Source: Echinarachnius parma (lineage: Eukaryota; Echinodermata; Echinoidea; Clypeasteroida; Echinarachniidae). Taken from it: 64,000 bases of DNA. The notes below the pieces were generated by a model, which saw only the letters and a program-made list of their open reading frames with translations, searched no databases and was not told where the DNA came from. Shown piece by piece: positions 44,354-57,214 of this stretch. A program made the position numbers and the translations under genes. Positions within the stretch are counted from its first letter, which is position 1; every line of letters begins with the position of its first letter. The stretch lies in the NCBI GenBank assembly GCA_037951105.1, contig JBAMJV010003996.1, positions 1-64,000 of the forward strand, given 5' to 3'.

Positions 44354-45660
44354 TTAGAATCACTCCCACAGAGTTGAAATTCAAATCATTATTTTGTATG
44401 AGCCTTCATCCCTCTCAAATATTTGGGGACCTCAAAAGACAAGATTACTTGCACGAAACAAGAGCAAAATTTTTTTGGACATTTTCTTTTCCAATTTTTT
44501 TTTCTTCTTTCTTTCTTATTCTGCAGTAGGTTAAGCGTGCAAGACCACAGTGCATTCTTTCTTCACTAAAATAGATTTTTAGAAAAGGATCCAATCAGAA
44601 TTCAATCTTGAACATTAATTAATCAAAGGATATTCAGATTGATACAAAATCAAAAAATGAACAAGTAAAACAACACATTTGCGATAAAGGGTGCATAGTA
44701 AACGCCATAAAACTTAATGTTCTAACTTATATTTCTCAACATAAAAACCTATGTATTACAGAAAATGCCACGACAAAACAATAACTGAAACTCTGAAAGC
44801 ACTACCATTACCAAAGCAGTAAATTATAAATACATGTATTAAAATTGTCAAGTTGTGCAATTTGCACTGTACTAGTACTTGGTATTAAATGAATGCAAAT
44901 AAAACTACTTGGTTGTGTAAAATTAAAATATGTTTAGGGGACCAACATAATAATAATACAGGTATATAGCGCTATACACAACGTATCATAGCGCTTGATA
45001 CAGGCTCTATGATAAAGACAAAATATAAACAATGTATATGTATGCAAACTATTCTCATTCATACAACTCTTTTTTTAAAGCACAACCATTTACTTACATC
45101 TTTGATGTGTATATAAAGCAAAATAAAACAAATATTTGTAAACCAAAGTTTAGGTAACAGTAATTTGAGTTGCACAGATTACGTGTCTACTGAGAGATAA
45201 CACAACTGAAAGCATGAGTTTGAACTTTGAAATAGATACCTTCATTTACTTATTTTGTTTGCTTTATAATATTCAATTGAAGGGAACTGGAAGTGGAATC
45301 AATTACTTCTGAAGCCTTGCACTGTCTTTAGAATTGTTCTCTTTTTAAATCATACAAATGAAACTATTCATAATACAAATGTAAGTTGTAACACTGCTCA
45401 GGACTACTAAAAAATAAAAAAAAGACTCATGCCATTTAACCAGTGCATGTGCAGTACCTGAAATCACTGAAAAAATATACATTTTTCAGCTCTACCATGT
45501 TTGAAATCCCTTCTGAAAATGATAAATGAGACATATCAACATTTTTGTTATTTATAGTCGTAATGGACCTAAAAGTAGGTTGACTAATGAAGAGTATTTC
45601 TCAACACAAAATAACACTTCTCTGTTCACTGGTGAAACTTGAATGTTGCAATCTAGTACA

Positions 45661-45909
45661 AGCCTCCACACTAACTTTTTTCTGTACTGGCCCATTCGGG
45701 CAAGTAAAATCATCCATTTTGAAATTTACTTGCCCCAATATAAAGTTGACTTGCCCTTTAACTTCTAGAGGAGATCACAATTGTTCTCTTGTAGTAGATC
45801 AATTATTTAGTTGCCCAATTGGGCAAGCAAACTAGACAGTTGATGCCCTACAACTTGCCCTACAACAATTTTTACTTGCCCCGGGCAAGTGCTAGTGTCG
45901 AGCCCTGAA
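45661..45909. mobile_element. CTTGCCC-family MITE (copy 3), uninterrupted
   Basis: agcctccacactaacttttt to ttgccccgggcaagtgctag then tgtcgagccctga. The reference copy for the two others in SUDS3 introns. More eroded traces with gggcaag or cttgccc words lie near 14400, 18520, 38270 and 51430-51550. Confidence 0.8.
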
Positions 45910-46605
45910 TAGTGCATACAGTTATCAGTTCCCAAACCACAAATTTCTTCTGAAATTAACTAAGGTTAGTTATAATTCTAGAAAAATTATAGTTCAGCAT
46001 CTGCATCAATTAATATTTATTTCTATAAGCAAATCTAACTGCACAAAGGCATGTATGTACTCATGTACATTCTTTAAGTTCTGTGTTCAAAGTGATTTTC
46101 AATCACAACACAGAACACACTCTTTATAAACTGACATGTTTTGTGTCATAGTATTTTCTCTTTACTTTGTACCTTTTTCAACATGAATTAGCTGGGCACA
46201 TGCATTATTTAAAAATTGATTATTCTATATTGCAACTTATTTTTGTTTACAAATCAATATGAAATCATACAAATTAGATGTTGATGGTTGATTTTGGAAC
46301 ATGTACTTTGAATTTCTTAGAAAAGAGTTAAAAAGAATGCAACAACTAAAATTTGTGATATCAAAAAGAATAAAAAGAACCAACAATATAGAAACACTAT
46401 CACAATAATCACATTAAAAAAACTCAGATCTCATCATTTTATCTTCATGACTACATGTACTCTAAAAACATTTGTTTTGGGGGGAGGATAAATACAAAGC
46501 AATGAGTATTAAAATAAGATTTTGTGTTGGCTATTGGAAATATACAGGTACGCGTAGCATTTGGCTATTTCCACGCATACATTTAGGATTATTTGTCCAT
46601 ATCAG

Positions 46606-47335
46606 TTAAAGGGGACCGTCGGGCATTATAAAACCAATGCTTAGTACTTTTGGTACTATAATTGAATATCAATCATACTCTCATGGGGTCTGATATGTTT
46701 CTGTAATTTGAGAACAATGCAATTAATTACTAAGACTTACGGAACCACGGCTATCTAGTGGTTCGCGCGCGCGACTTTGTTTGCACGACCGCTCAATCAA
46801 TACGCGTACGTTATATGGCAGTATGTGCGATTTATCGCATTGCCCATGCGATAGTTTGTATCGTTTCGGGCATGCAGACAATACGCCCGTGTGCGCTCGC
46901 ATGTACACACTCCAACGGCAGTGTTGGGGTGGATGGTACACACAATGCCCAGCGCATATAATAGCCACCGCACCATGCACAATGCATAATACTCTGCATG
47001 CATGCAATAGTACACTACAGTCCTTGCATGGCGTTACGTTATATACGCGGTAGATGCTGTTTCTGAACGCCAAGTAGATATTTTATTCGCTGCACACAAG
47101 AGATTTTCGAGATTGTCTCTGCTTGCTGCGATATATCGTAGGTGCTTCCAATAACAGGATCGTTAAGTGATATCGTTATCGGAACTGCGCTGACAGAATG
47201 CCTGACAGGTGATATTAAAAATGATTCCCTGGCGATGTACAAATACTTTCAGTATCACAGACTTGTTTTGTATGTTCATTTGGGATATGTCTTTGATGTA
47301 AGAGAGCTAAATCTCTGCCTGGCGGTACCCTTTAA
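46606..47335. mobile_element. T2/Kolobok-like MITE, family C copy 1 (730 bp)
   Basis: Ends ttaaaggggaccgtcgggca and ctgcctggcggtaccctttaa (split here as ctgcctggcggtaccctt then taa). The interior contains ttacggaaccacggctat and a CpG-rich stretch. Related to 60849-61276 but longer. Confidence 0.82.
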
Positions 47336-47884
47336 ATAACAAAATCAAAGGGTCTTAGCAAGCCTTGTGGCAAGATTTTGCCGACTGCTAAAATAAATCA
47401 AACTTTACATGTAAACATGGATGATGATTATAATCGTGGTGGCAATATCATTTATTGACCCAGGATAGCCATTTCAGTGTCGAAAGACCAATTTCCTGAA
47501 TAATGATCGTTATCATTACTCCATTCTCCAGTTTGTATGCTGAACACCTGAGTGGGTACCACAGTACCATTGTCAAAATGTGACCTTACACCACAAAACG
47601 ACCACTAAGTCGGGAAAAATTATTGTGCTGATTTTCACATGACAATAAAGTAGAAGTCATTACCTTTAAAATGGTATAAAATTTGTCAAATTTGGACTTA
47701 GAAAACCGTCTCAAAATGAGTGCCAAACATATGGAACATGGCTGAAACAGTTTTAAAGTTACGGAGAAAACGGGCCGCTTTAAAGTTCAGCATCTATTCG
47801 AGCGCTATAATATGATCATTTTTATTTGAAGAAAAAACATATTTACACATGATTTCTGACACTCAAAATTTCACAGAAGGTAGA

Positions 47885-48280
47885 TTAAAGGGATCTAGTA
47901 ACTTTGTTGAGATGTGAAAAAACTGATGAATGGTTGATGCAATGTATACTGTTGTTATCTCATATGTCCTCAGGGTATTGTGTGAAAATTTCAGGTCAAA
48001 TGGACAATGTATGGCCAAGTAATGAGCGAAAATGCAAAGTGATATTGGGTGATATTCACCAACTCACTGCATTCACTTTGTACAGGGATGAAAATCTCGC
48101 CCGGAGATTTTCTTATCTAAATACTTCAATCATACATATCTTTGTAATGAAAGGGAAATTTGAAAAACCGAAAGCTGTCCCATGATTTTATTGTTAATAC
48201 GAATACAACAAGGCATAAAGGAACCGCTAGAATTACAATTTTATTTTGAGGATTTGGACAATGTTACTAAGTCCCTTTAA
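47885..48280. mobile_element. T2/Kolobok-like MITE, family A copy 3
   Basis: Ends ttaaagggatctagtaactt and atgttactaagtccctttaa; 396 bp; body gagcgaaaatgcaaagtgat and gggaaatttgaaaaaccgaa. Confidence 0.83.
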
Positions 48281-48410
48281 GATACCTTCATTCAGGAAAT
48301 ATCAAAATCCTGAATCTTATATTTTAAACAAAATTTGACACAAACTAACATGGCGACATAACGGTCGTTATGTGGTGTGAGGTCACAAATGGTCTTTGGT
48401 AACATGTCCT

Positions 48411-48573
48411 GGGTCCTGTATCATAAATCATTTGCAATAGTTGTATGTGTCCAATTATTGTGACTACAATGGTAACAGCTGCAATGCTGCATGCCGATTG
48501 GCTGTTGCCCTCCTAGTTACAATACATAATTGGACATTTACAACAATTGGAACAGTTTTATGAAGCAGGGCCC
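48411..48573. mobile_element. palindromic MITE with GGGTCCTGTNTCATAAA ends
   Basis: Left gggtcctgtatcataaatca, right aacagttttatgaagcaggg then ccc; inner arms gcaatagttgtatgtgtcca and tggacatttacaacaattgg. About 163 bp. Confidence 0.75.
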
Positions 48574-48794
48574 AACAAAAGGAAAAATGTGAGTCAACAA
48601 AAATAGTTGTTCGGGTGTGACGTCACATTCTAGAGCGAACAATTCCAAATCCGAGTTTCATAAACATCAATGGGCATGGCAGCCTCCATGCTGTACGTGA
48701 TGAATGGGATTAGCCTGTACAGTGAGTGACTTTGAATGATGCTCCTTCCTTGCCCAGAGGGCAAATGTTGGACGTATTTGCATGAAATTCATTT

Positions 48795-49373
48795 TTAAAG
48801 GGGAAGTTTCCCCCAAGTGCTAATGTGCATTGAATGAAAGGAGAACAATTTAAGAAGCCCAATAGTGAAAGTTTGAGCAAATTTGGATTTTCAATTCAAA
48901 AGTTATGATTCCGGTAAGTTTTGTTTGCCGCCCTCTCTAGATGCCAATTTGCCAAGGTCTGCGATGCCATAGTAGAACAACCCTCCACTGACTTTGTACA
49001 CATATTTTTATATTTTTTCATTTTTCTTGGATTTCACTGGACCAGTTGAGGAAGTTTTACCTTAAATGCATGCCCATTTACCTCTTCTCTAACATATCTG
49101 AGAATGAGAGTAGATGGACGATGCTTTTTCATGAAAAGTGACATTTTGTGAAGTTTTGTTGTACAGTTCCAATGGGAGTTGTTCATCTGTGACATCACAG
49201 ATTTGGCAAAGAGCCGACTGAGAGGGCAGCAAACAATACTTTGATCAAAACTTTGAAAAATCATAATTCTTGATTGGATTATCAAAATCTGTTCAATCTT
49301 TCGCTAAAAGGTAACTAAAATTGTTCTCTTTTCACCAAACCTGCTTAAAAGCCTGTAGACACTTCCCCTTTAA
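48795..49373. mobile_element. T2/Kolobok-like MITE, family D (579 bp)
   Basis: Ends ttaaaggggaagtttccccc and ctgtagacacttcccctttaa (last bases ccctttaa). The body has no coding frame beyond about 83 codons. Confidence 0.78.
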
Positions 49374-49496
49374 TGTGTACAGAATTTAATCAAAAGTAAA
49401 TAGATGGTGGGGAAACTGTCTCTTTAAGTAAACAAAATCTGTTAGTAGCTGAAACCTAAAATCAGAAACCGGTTTGAAGATGGTTGGTTAAAACGG

Positions 49497-49883
49497 TTAA
49501 AGTGATTCATTAACTTTGTCAAATTCAACCAAAATCACTTGGAGCTTCCACATTTCTCTTGTACCTTGTTGTTTGGCTAATGGTAAAAGAAGAATTAAAT
49601 GGGTTTTGATTTTCAAATGTCTCCTTAATTATGAAGATAATTATGACTGAATGAAAAGGATACATGAATGCTTTTTGATTAAAAAGTAGTACAAATTAAT
49701 GGGCAGTAGGTGATAAAATCTGACATAGATTTTCACTTATTTCACTGGGTAAACAATGTTCCTTTTCCATGAAAATGTGAAACATCATTTAGAAGAATCT
49801 TACAATCATATAATTGGTATATATGATTGAATTCTAAAATATGACTTTTGGAAAAATCATATAAAGTTAATGGATCACTTTAA
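49497..49883. mobile_element. TTAA-ended MITE, family E (387 bp)
   Basis: Ends ttaaagtgattcattaactt and aagttaatggatcactttaa. It shares TTAA and the length class but has AGTGA rather than AGGGR next to it. Confidence 0.76.
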
Positions 49884-50107
49884 TCTTTTCAGTCCAGCAC
49901 TAATGAGGCTAATGGCTACATTGTATGAAAACATAATTGCAATATTCTGGAATCACTGTTTAAAATTAGCATACCTACAGTACTGGCTTTCACAACTAAT
50001 GAATAGATGATGAACTCTTGTAAGAATATGCAAAGTATATTACATGTAGCATGTTAATCCTGGCTGCAAGTTGTGAATGGCTTCTTTGGCATTCAAAAGC
50101 AAAACAC

Positions 50108-50538
50108 TTAAAGGGATAGTTGAATTTTGGTATAGAGGGCGCAACACAAAATAATTTGTTTGATTGTCAAATTTGAAAGAGCATACAATTTCAATGACAG
50201 AATAAATTTTATTTGATCAAAATCGGTTCAGAAATGGCTGAAATATCCATAAACTTAAACATTTGTAATAATAAACATCACATGCAAAATATTTTATTTT
50301 AAATGATTTAAACCTATGAGTTTTTAGATAGCACCCTCATGAGTTTTAACGGCTCTTTTTGAATGATAACAGGTTTTTTACTTAGTCATTTGTAATTTTT
50401 CCTTCCTTTCGGGCATTGTGGAGTTATAACTAGTTATAACTATAACTAGTTTGTAATGTAATGGTGCATGTTTTGGTTACTAAAATTCAGTTTGACCAAA
50501 ACTGTACTCGCTTTACCAAAACTCAACTATCCCTTTAA
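50108..50538. mobile_element. T2/Kolobok-like MITE, family F (431 bp)
   Basis: Ends ttaaagggatagttgaattt and aaactcaactatccctttaa; inverted for about 22 bases. Confidence 0.82.
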
Positions 50539-50846
50539 TGGTACATGTACAAACATGTTGAACACAAAATTATAATATGTACATTATACAACATTATATT
50601 TAAGGATCATTGTTGACAAACTGGTCACTTGCACATGAGCCCCTTACACAATACAAATCTTGTTTATATTCTGCTGCTTTTATAAATCATACATATTATA
50701 CATGTAACTGCGTTGTATTATTTCAAATATACAGTCCCTTTTGATTGGAGCTTTCAGTTCTATACATTTATACTCTGTATTACAGTGTGCATTTTGAAAG
50801 AGCAATATCAAACATCACAGTAGACAAAGAAAATAATTGTGGAAAT

Positions 50847-50931
50847 TAGAGCTGAGTCAAATCGAATGGCTATTCGATATCCGACCGTGAAGGTCGGATA
50901 CCGAATACAAATTTTCGGATACGAATATCCG

Positions 50932-50992
<61 letters not shown>

Positions 50993-51293
50993 GTTTTTTT
51001 TTTTTTTTTTTTTTCCCCCGTTTAATTTTGTAATCCCTATTCGATAGATTCGATCAAAAAATGGCACATTGAACCCTGCTTATCTATTGCTCAAGTTAAA
51101 AGTTAAGGTATTTTACATAAATTCACAAATAAACAAAACAAGTAATAAACCAAAGGTAAGAGGATTAATATACAAGTGGTATAGTGAGTGCCAAATTCGA
51201 TTTTTTTTTTTTTTTTTTTCGAATATTCGATATCCGACCGTTTTTACACGACTCATATTCGAAATGCAAAATATCCGGTTTGACTCAGCTCTA
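50847..51293. mobile_element. hAT-like MITE with 8-bp duplication GTGGAAAT
   Basis: GTGGAAAT lies at 50839-50846 and 51294-51301. TIRs TAGAGCTGAGTCAAA and TTTGACTCAGCTCTA are perfect over 15 bases. The body has tatccga words (attcgatatccgaccg twice), a long A run (about 50934-50990) and T runs. Size 447 bp. Confidence 0.88.
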
Positions 51294-51612
51294 GTGGAAA
51301 TATTTTCAATTTCATTTTTAAAAAAGAAGAAAAAAAAGAAACATGCCATGAAATACTAACTACCAGCCTAAGGCCACCAAATATTTGTTCACAAGAACCA
51401 AAATGGCAAAAGTTACACTGCCTGACAGGGCAAACATGTTTTTTCTTTTCATCAAAGGATTTTTTTTTTCTCTCGTTGGGGCAATCAAATATTTGACATT
51501 GTTACTACCTTACTTGCCTTAAAAGGCCAGGTGGAAATAAAATTAATTTGTAGCCCTGATTATATCATCACATACCTGTAACAATCAAATACTATATCAG
51601 AAATGATAATAT

Positions 51613-51863
51613 GTGACCGGCTATTTAGCAGAACCCTGCACTTGCCGGTAATTCATGTCCGGAAGAATTGGCATTTTAAGTTCACATAAAGCGTGTTAAA
51701 GACTTATGATTGTAAAATTGAAACAATCATAGCTTCGCCAATTATTGACCAATTTGTTAGAAAAAGCATCAAATGAAAACTTGTGATGAGGCCTTTCTAA
51801 TTTTATGAAAATCTCCATTTTTATTTTTACCGACAAGTGCAGGGTTTTGCTATAGACGGTCAC
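51613..51863. mobile_element. MITE with GTGACCGGCTAT ends (copy 2)
   Basis: Left gtgaccggctatttagcaga, right gttttgctatagacggtcac; 251 bp. It ends about 50 bp from the stop codon of the next gene, so it probably lies in that gene's 3' UTR. Confidence 0.83.
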
Positions 51864-51912
51864 ATTTGGTAGACCGAGGTTGGAAAACTCTTGTGGATAT
51901 ATAGCCAGTTTC

Positions 51913-54900
51913 TTACTCTTCCTCGTATATGATGACATTTGAAGACTGCTTGGTCAGTTCACAGTGTGAGCTCTCCCAATCTGCAAGAGAAGACAAACGG
52001 ACACGCAAGGTATGAGTTTTACAATTTAAAATGTGTGTCAATGTTGAGAACATTCACGGTTTGTGCAGGATAAAGACATAAATTTATTTTTAAAATATCA
52101 CTTCAGAGAAACAATTGTAGCGTGTTCAGGACTCGTCCTCAAAATACTTGGGATAAGGTCTAGATGGAGAATGCATGTTACACCAAAATCAAATAATCTT
52201 TAAAAGGGTAATACATTCCTACTAAATTGATTAATTGTGGATATTATTTAGGTGTTTTAGCTTTATTACAATTTTGAAATAATAGAAGATTGGCATACGT
52301 AGTAAAGAACCTTACATTTTCATTGCAATTTTTAAATATTAATTGGGACACTATTCAAGGTTTTATTCTTAAAACAATGCTTGAAATTAGCTCAGGCTTC
52401 CCGCTAGCCAAAGGCCTCTAAAACTTAGCTTTGGGACACCAAATTTAATTGATGTATGACAGCATTGTTCACTTCACCCCCCCCCCCCCCCCCTTTTTGA
52501 GGGCCACCAGATTCAGGTTTCAGGCCACTAGAATTGGAAAAAAATTTGTTTTTGCGTGACTCGGCCACAGGGCAAAACAAAGTTAATTTCTAGCATTGTT
52601 TTAAGATCACTTTAAGAAGTTTGATGAATTGAACTATTAACAAATTCAAATTAAAAGTTTCTGATTTCAAAGTTGGAAGTCCACTCTTAAAAAATATGTT
52701 GTTTGCTTTAAAAAAAAAAGTGTGAATGAGAGGAAGCATGAGTGGAAACCTGAACAAATGCTAGAGCAACAACAAAAAAAAGATAAGTTTGAACTTTGTT
52801 GAGAATTATGTAGTGCCAATGCTGCCTACTTATCATGACATACCAATGTAATTTGGTAGCTGCTGCTATTGATGTTTGTACATGTGTATACATTTTTTTT
52901 TACAAAAATACAAATTTCTTAAATATACTAAGGCAACTTTCTAAGCTTGATGATGTCAAAATATTCAACCCACTCCTTTATATTTTCTACAAAACAAGCA
53001 AGAGAAATGTTCAAACACCTCAATGTTAATCAAAGTGAATTATGAACAAAACTTATGACGGGTTGCTTGTGAATGATGTTGTTAATATTAGGCCAGAAAG
53101 TCAGCAGCAATTTTGAAAGAATTACTTAATTCTAGATGATGTTGAAAAGGCATAAGTCTGTTATTTCTTGTCCGATTCTGATAAAATTGTCATTGATTAT
53201 TCCTCTCGTTCAAGTTCTACTTGAATCTGGCTTTGAATACGGGTCCAGGCTGTAATCATTGATAGTTTTATGCATTTCATTAAATAACATGATTTTAAGT
53301 AGAAATAATAAATGATTGAAAAGAAGTAAAACAAAGATGTTAACAAGGCTAGAGGCTTACCTTTTTGCAGCATATCAGCGAGCTCCGAGTGGTTGAACTT
53401 GGATGACCAGAAGGGTGACTGGAAGGCTGGCTCAGTAGACTTCTTCCTCATGTTGTTATTTTCACCCAGTTTGGCAAGAGGCTTATTGTTTGTTTCTCCA
53501 GCAGCGAAGATAGCAGCAAGTTCGGGGGGAACTGGAGACATGGATGGCGCTCTGTCCGTTTTCTCTTTCGTCTTGTCGCGATTGTCACTTTGGGCGGTAG
53601 CTGATTCTGGAGCTTTGGAAATCCATTCCTTTTCCAAGTCTGCGCAGCTGACATGATTGGCTGGAGGCGGGGGCGTTTTGGCCCCCTCTGGACGTGGTGC
53701 GTCTTGCGATTCGGTGGGCTGAGGCACAGATTTGGCATCTGGACTGCCTTTGGGCTGCTGGTTACCATGGGTCACATCGTCGATCAATTCAAAGTCACTC
53801 TCGCTGAATTTGACCGAGCCAAAAGTAATGTCAAAAGTTGCTGCTGGGAAAGGGAAAGAATTATCCTGAACGGCTTGGGAGCCTTCAGAGGTCAGGTTAA
53901 GGTTGGTTTCTGACTTTACTGTTCTCATGCTTTCCTTATTGTCTTTATTAATATTGGCACAACTAGCTTTCTTTGGCACCACAGCCGGAATAGGATGTGC
54001 AGAATCAAGGCTGACTGCTTTATGACTACTCTCAAGTTTATTTGTCCTTGGCGGCTTAGCGCTCTCATCAGCAACTACTTTCTCTTGCTTATTACTAGGT
54101 ATTCTACTTGTAGCTTTGGCTTCTGCTGCTTTGTTAATGCTCTGCTTAAGGCGTGCTGCGTAGGTGTCATTGGAACATTGCAAGTCAAGATATTGCACAA
54201 CATTATCTGCACTCGTGTTGTCCATTTTGGCCAACTCTGCACCCTGTTTGCGACCCATGTCGCGGGGGAGACTTGCAGACTTTGCAGCTGTAGCAGCGCT
54301 GACTACGCCACTGGCAGGACCTTTGCCAGAACCATCTGGAAGTTCATTGTCACTCTCCAATTTGCCTCTGCTTTCTGTAATGGAGACTGATGACGTAGTC
54401 GACTTTGCTTCACTTCTGCTGTCACTTTCTGACAAAGCATCTGGGGAGTCCTTTTGATCTCCTTTGGCATGACTTGGGAGATCAGGAGCAACAGGCTTGC
54501 TAACATCCTCAATTTTGATGCCAATATCTTGTCCATCACTGACAACAGAGGCACTTTCCTGGCTTTTCTTGTTTGGTGCTACAGGCGGTTTGGCCTTCAG
54601 TTTTGCCGCATATGAATTAGCTGGTTCGGGTACAGGAGGCTTTTCAACGTTCTCGCTAGCGGGGACATTTTCCGGTTTGCGAGACAAGCTATGAAATTCC
54701 TCTCGCAAGTACTGATTTTGACGTGAGAATGAAGAGTGTCTGTACACTGGTCTGGAGTCACTAACATCATTCCACTTGGATATTCCAGAGGGTTCACTAC
54801 TCGACTTACGCAAGCGAGGATCAAACGGTCCAGTATAATAATTGCGGCGAAAGTTATCAGCAGGTGATGGTCTGTAGCCATATCTACCAGTGTCTTCAGC

Positions 54901-57142
54901 TGCCAGAGCTCTCCGCTTGTTTTTCTTTTGACCACACATTTGCCAACCATCGCCATTTGATTCATCGTCATCCTGGAAAGTTTCATCCACTGAACTTTCC
55001 TGACTCGCTTTCACGCTAGTATCCTCACTGCTCTTTTCGGCATCATTGCCACTATCAGATTCATTATCCGATTCATTGTCTTTCTTATTTGTAGGATTGT
55101 CTGCAACTACCTTAGACTTTTCATTGGCCTTCAATGGCTGAGATGTAGTCCTTAAAGCATCAATCTTGTTTGAAAAATCTAATGACTTTGGCCTATCGGC
55201 TTTCGATGAGGATTTAGTAGCAACCTTATCTTGCTTCATGGCTGGTTTGCTATCATCCCCTGTGGGATCAGCCGACTTGATGTTATTCGGTTTCTTGCTA
55301 CCGCTATCCATTTTTCCTTCTGATTTTCTACTCTTGTTAGAAGCGAGAGGTTTTGGTTGCGTTGCACTTGGCCCATTCAAAGGAGTCTGTCCCTTCTCCT
55401 TCTGTGAAGAAGGTTGTTGCTGATTGTCCAAGATTGATGGTTTACTACTGTCTTCTGTTCCTGATGTTCCAGGAGAAGTTAGCACTTTGTTTTCGTGGTC
55501 AGAAAGACTTGCTGCTCCACCCGCCTCCGTCTCAGATGTACCTGCTGATGTTTGTTAAAACCATAGGAGAACAAAATAAAAGAGAAACCATGAAGCAATT
55601 AATAAAATTATTTTAAGTCAGCAAAGTCATACTTTTGGATTGGCCATCACATGCTGAATTGTCATCAAATGATATAGAATTCATTCAAATTATATGCATA
55701 ATGTTTTTACCAGTTGGCTGATATAAAAGTGATATTCAAATTCATCTCATCCAAACAAGTCATTCAGCCACACAATTCTTGGTTGTTTATAAATTTAAAT
55801 TGAACTTTACAACATCTGTACATAACATTTGTAATGATTTGAATTACACTTTTGTTGATACATGTACATGCTTGAAGACTTGATAATTATTAAGTTGCTA
55901 GAGGCAATTGAGGCAATAGAGGCAAATGTATACAACCTGTGATTAATACTAATAGAGCCTCTATCATAATGCACTTCATAACTGTCATACTCATGTAAAC
56001 ACATGAACTGCCAGACTTCTGAAATAATAAATTTATATCCCCCAATGTTATTATAAGCACTCACCTTTCTTCTTCTTTTTCTTCTTCTTTTTCTTTTTGG
56101 TTGGTTCATCTGGTGCTTCAGCTCCAGCTGCTAAACTGTCTTTGTCTTGTGCTAGAGTAGTACTACTGGCATTTGGAGAAACCTCATCCTCCGGTGATGA
56201 TATAACCACAGACGATCCCAGGCTGCCGTATCTTCCACGTTTCTCCTGTCCAACTGACTTGCTCAACGGCTGCAATTCCCGCTCTATAGGTTCTGCATCC
56301 TCTCCACCGACGATATCACCAGTCCTTTGAGCTACGCCCAAGTCTCTGACGCCAGCGACGTCATTCAGCGAAACAGCACCGCGGTGGTCGAGGGAAAGAG
56401 AGTCAATAGGTTCTGGTTTTGGGCATGTTGCACTGCTGGGTGGTTTGCCCGAGTCCACCAAAGATGCAGCGGACTTCAAGAGGTCTTCTGGATCATGTGG
56501 GGGCTTTGCTGCAGATTCTACGCTGCTTCCAGCACCTATGTCCTTCGCATTTTTTTGAGAAGGCACTGACGGTGTATCAGTCACTTTTAGTGTCACAGAG
56601 TTTTTCTCTTTGTTTTTGTCACTTATATCAAGTCCAAATGATAACGTAGCTCCAATGTCATCATCTTTACTAGACTTTGAACTTATAGGGGCTTCTGATT
56701 TCTTATCTTTCAGATTATTTTTCTTCTCAGGGGAGAGAGTTTTACTGACCTCGTTTGCAGTTTTACTGATTGCAGCATTTGTCAATATCAGTGCATTAGA
56801 AGTCTGGCTTTTCCCGCTGATTTTCACTGAATTACTAGAAGTGGTCGCGCTAATAGTCGCTTCACTTTTTGAGTCTTCTTTCTCTGCAACGTCATCAACA
56901 TCACATGCCGAGGCTACTGTTACCACTGGGGTTTTGTCACTGGCCCCAGCACTAGTCCCAACAGTTGCCTCTGTGGCAGCCATGTGGCAATGACCAGTCT
57001 CTGAGCTGGCTCGGTTTGCACAAATCTTTTCCAACGCAACGTTTTCTAATTCACCACTGCACGGAGAGTTGGCTATGAACAGGTTGAATTCTTTCTCTGG
57101 CAATTCTGCTATCCGCCTGGCTCTTTCCTTCAGATGCTCAAT
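51913..57142 (-). CDS. large Ser/Thr/Lys-rich protein, last three exons (at least 1108 aa), not firmly identified
   Basis: Exons in gene order: 57142-56065, 55541-53361, 51980-51913 (TAA). Phases fit (0, 1, 1). The first starts IEHLKERARRIAELPEKEF. About 320 low-complexity residues follow, ending in a run of about eleven Lys at the exon edge. The second has the basic block GWQMCGQKKNKRR, a Tyr/Arg-rich stretch (GRYGYRPSPADNFRRNYY), two related motifs NSYAAKLKAKP and DTYAARLKQSINKAAE, and FDITFGSVKFSESDFELIDD. The C-terminus is ADMLQKDWESSHCELTKQSS then NVIIYEEE. No folded domain or signal peptide is evident, so it is probably largely disordered. The SYAxKxK motifs and the tail (KxxES..LxKQ....II.Y.E) resemble what I recall of NUFIP2, a ribonucleoprotein-granule protein. 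That is a weak lead. The exon 2 acceptor is a tandem cagcag. Confidence 0.8.
56065..56100 (-). other. poly-lysine tract at exon end
   Basis: The last 12 or so codons of exon 57142-56065 are AAA/AAG only, then G|gtgagt. The next exon opens at a tandem acceptor (55542-55547, cagcag on the - strand), so the isoforms read ...KKKG-TSETE or ...KKKAGTSETE. Confidence 0.8.
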
Positions 57143-57214
57143 CTGTTATAAAGAAAATTAAATTGTGTTAATAATCAAACTACACAACAGGTATAATTCA
57201 ACAATAGAAAGTGT

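Larger units (their letters stand above)
39750..51900. other. gene-free interval between DPH1 and the lysine-rich gene
   Basis: No host exon could be recognised on either strand. The stretches between the listed MITEs (40140-40620, 40965-41470, 41650-42745, 42945-43180, 43715-44115, 44360-45655, 45910-46600, 49375-49495, 50540-50835) are AT-rich with no convincing codon structure. Some of it may be 3' UTR of the two convergent genes. Confidence 0.6.

Noticed and set aside
46723-47073. 116-codon - strand frame
   Set aside because: Lies inside a TTAA MITE; Cys/His content has no recognisable domain and the related MITE copy lacks the frame.
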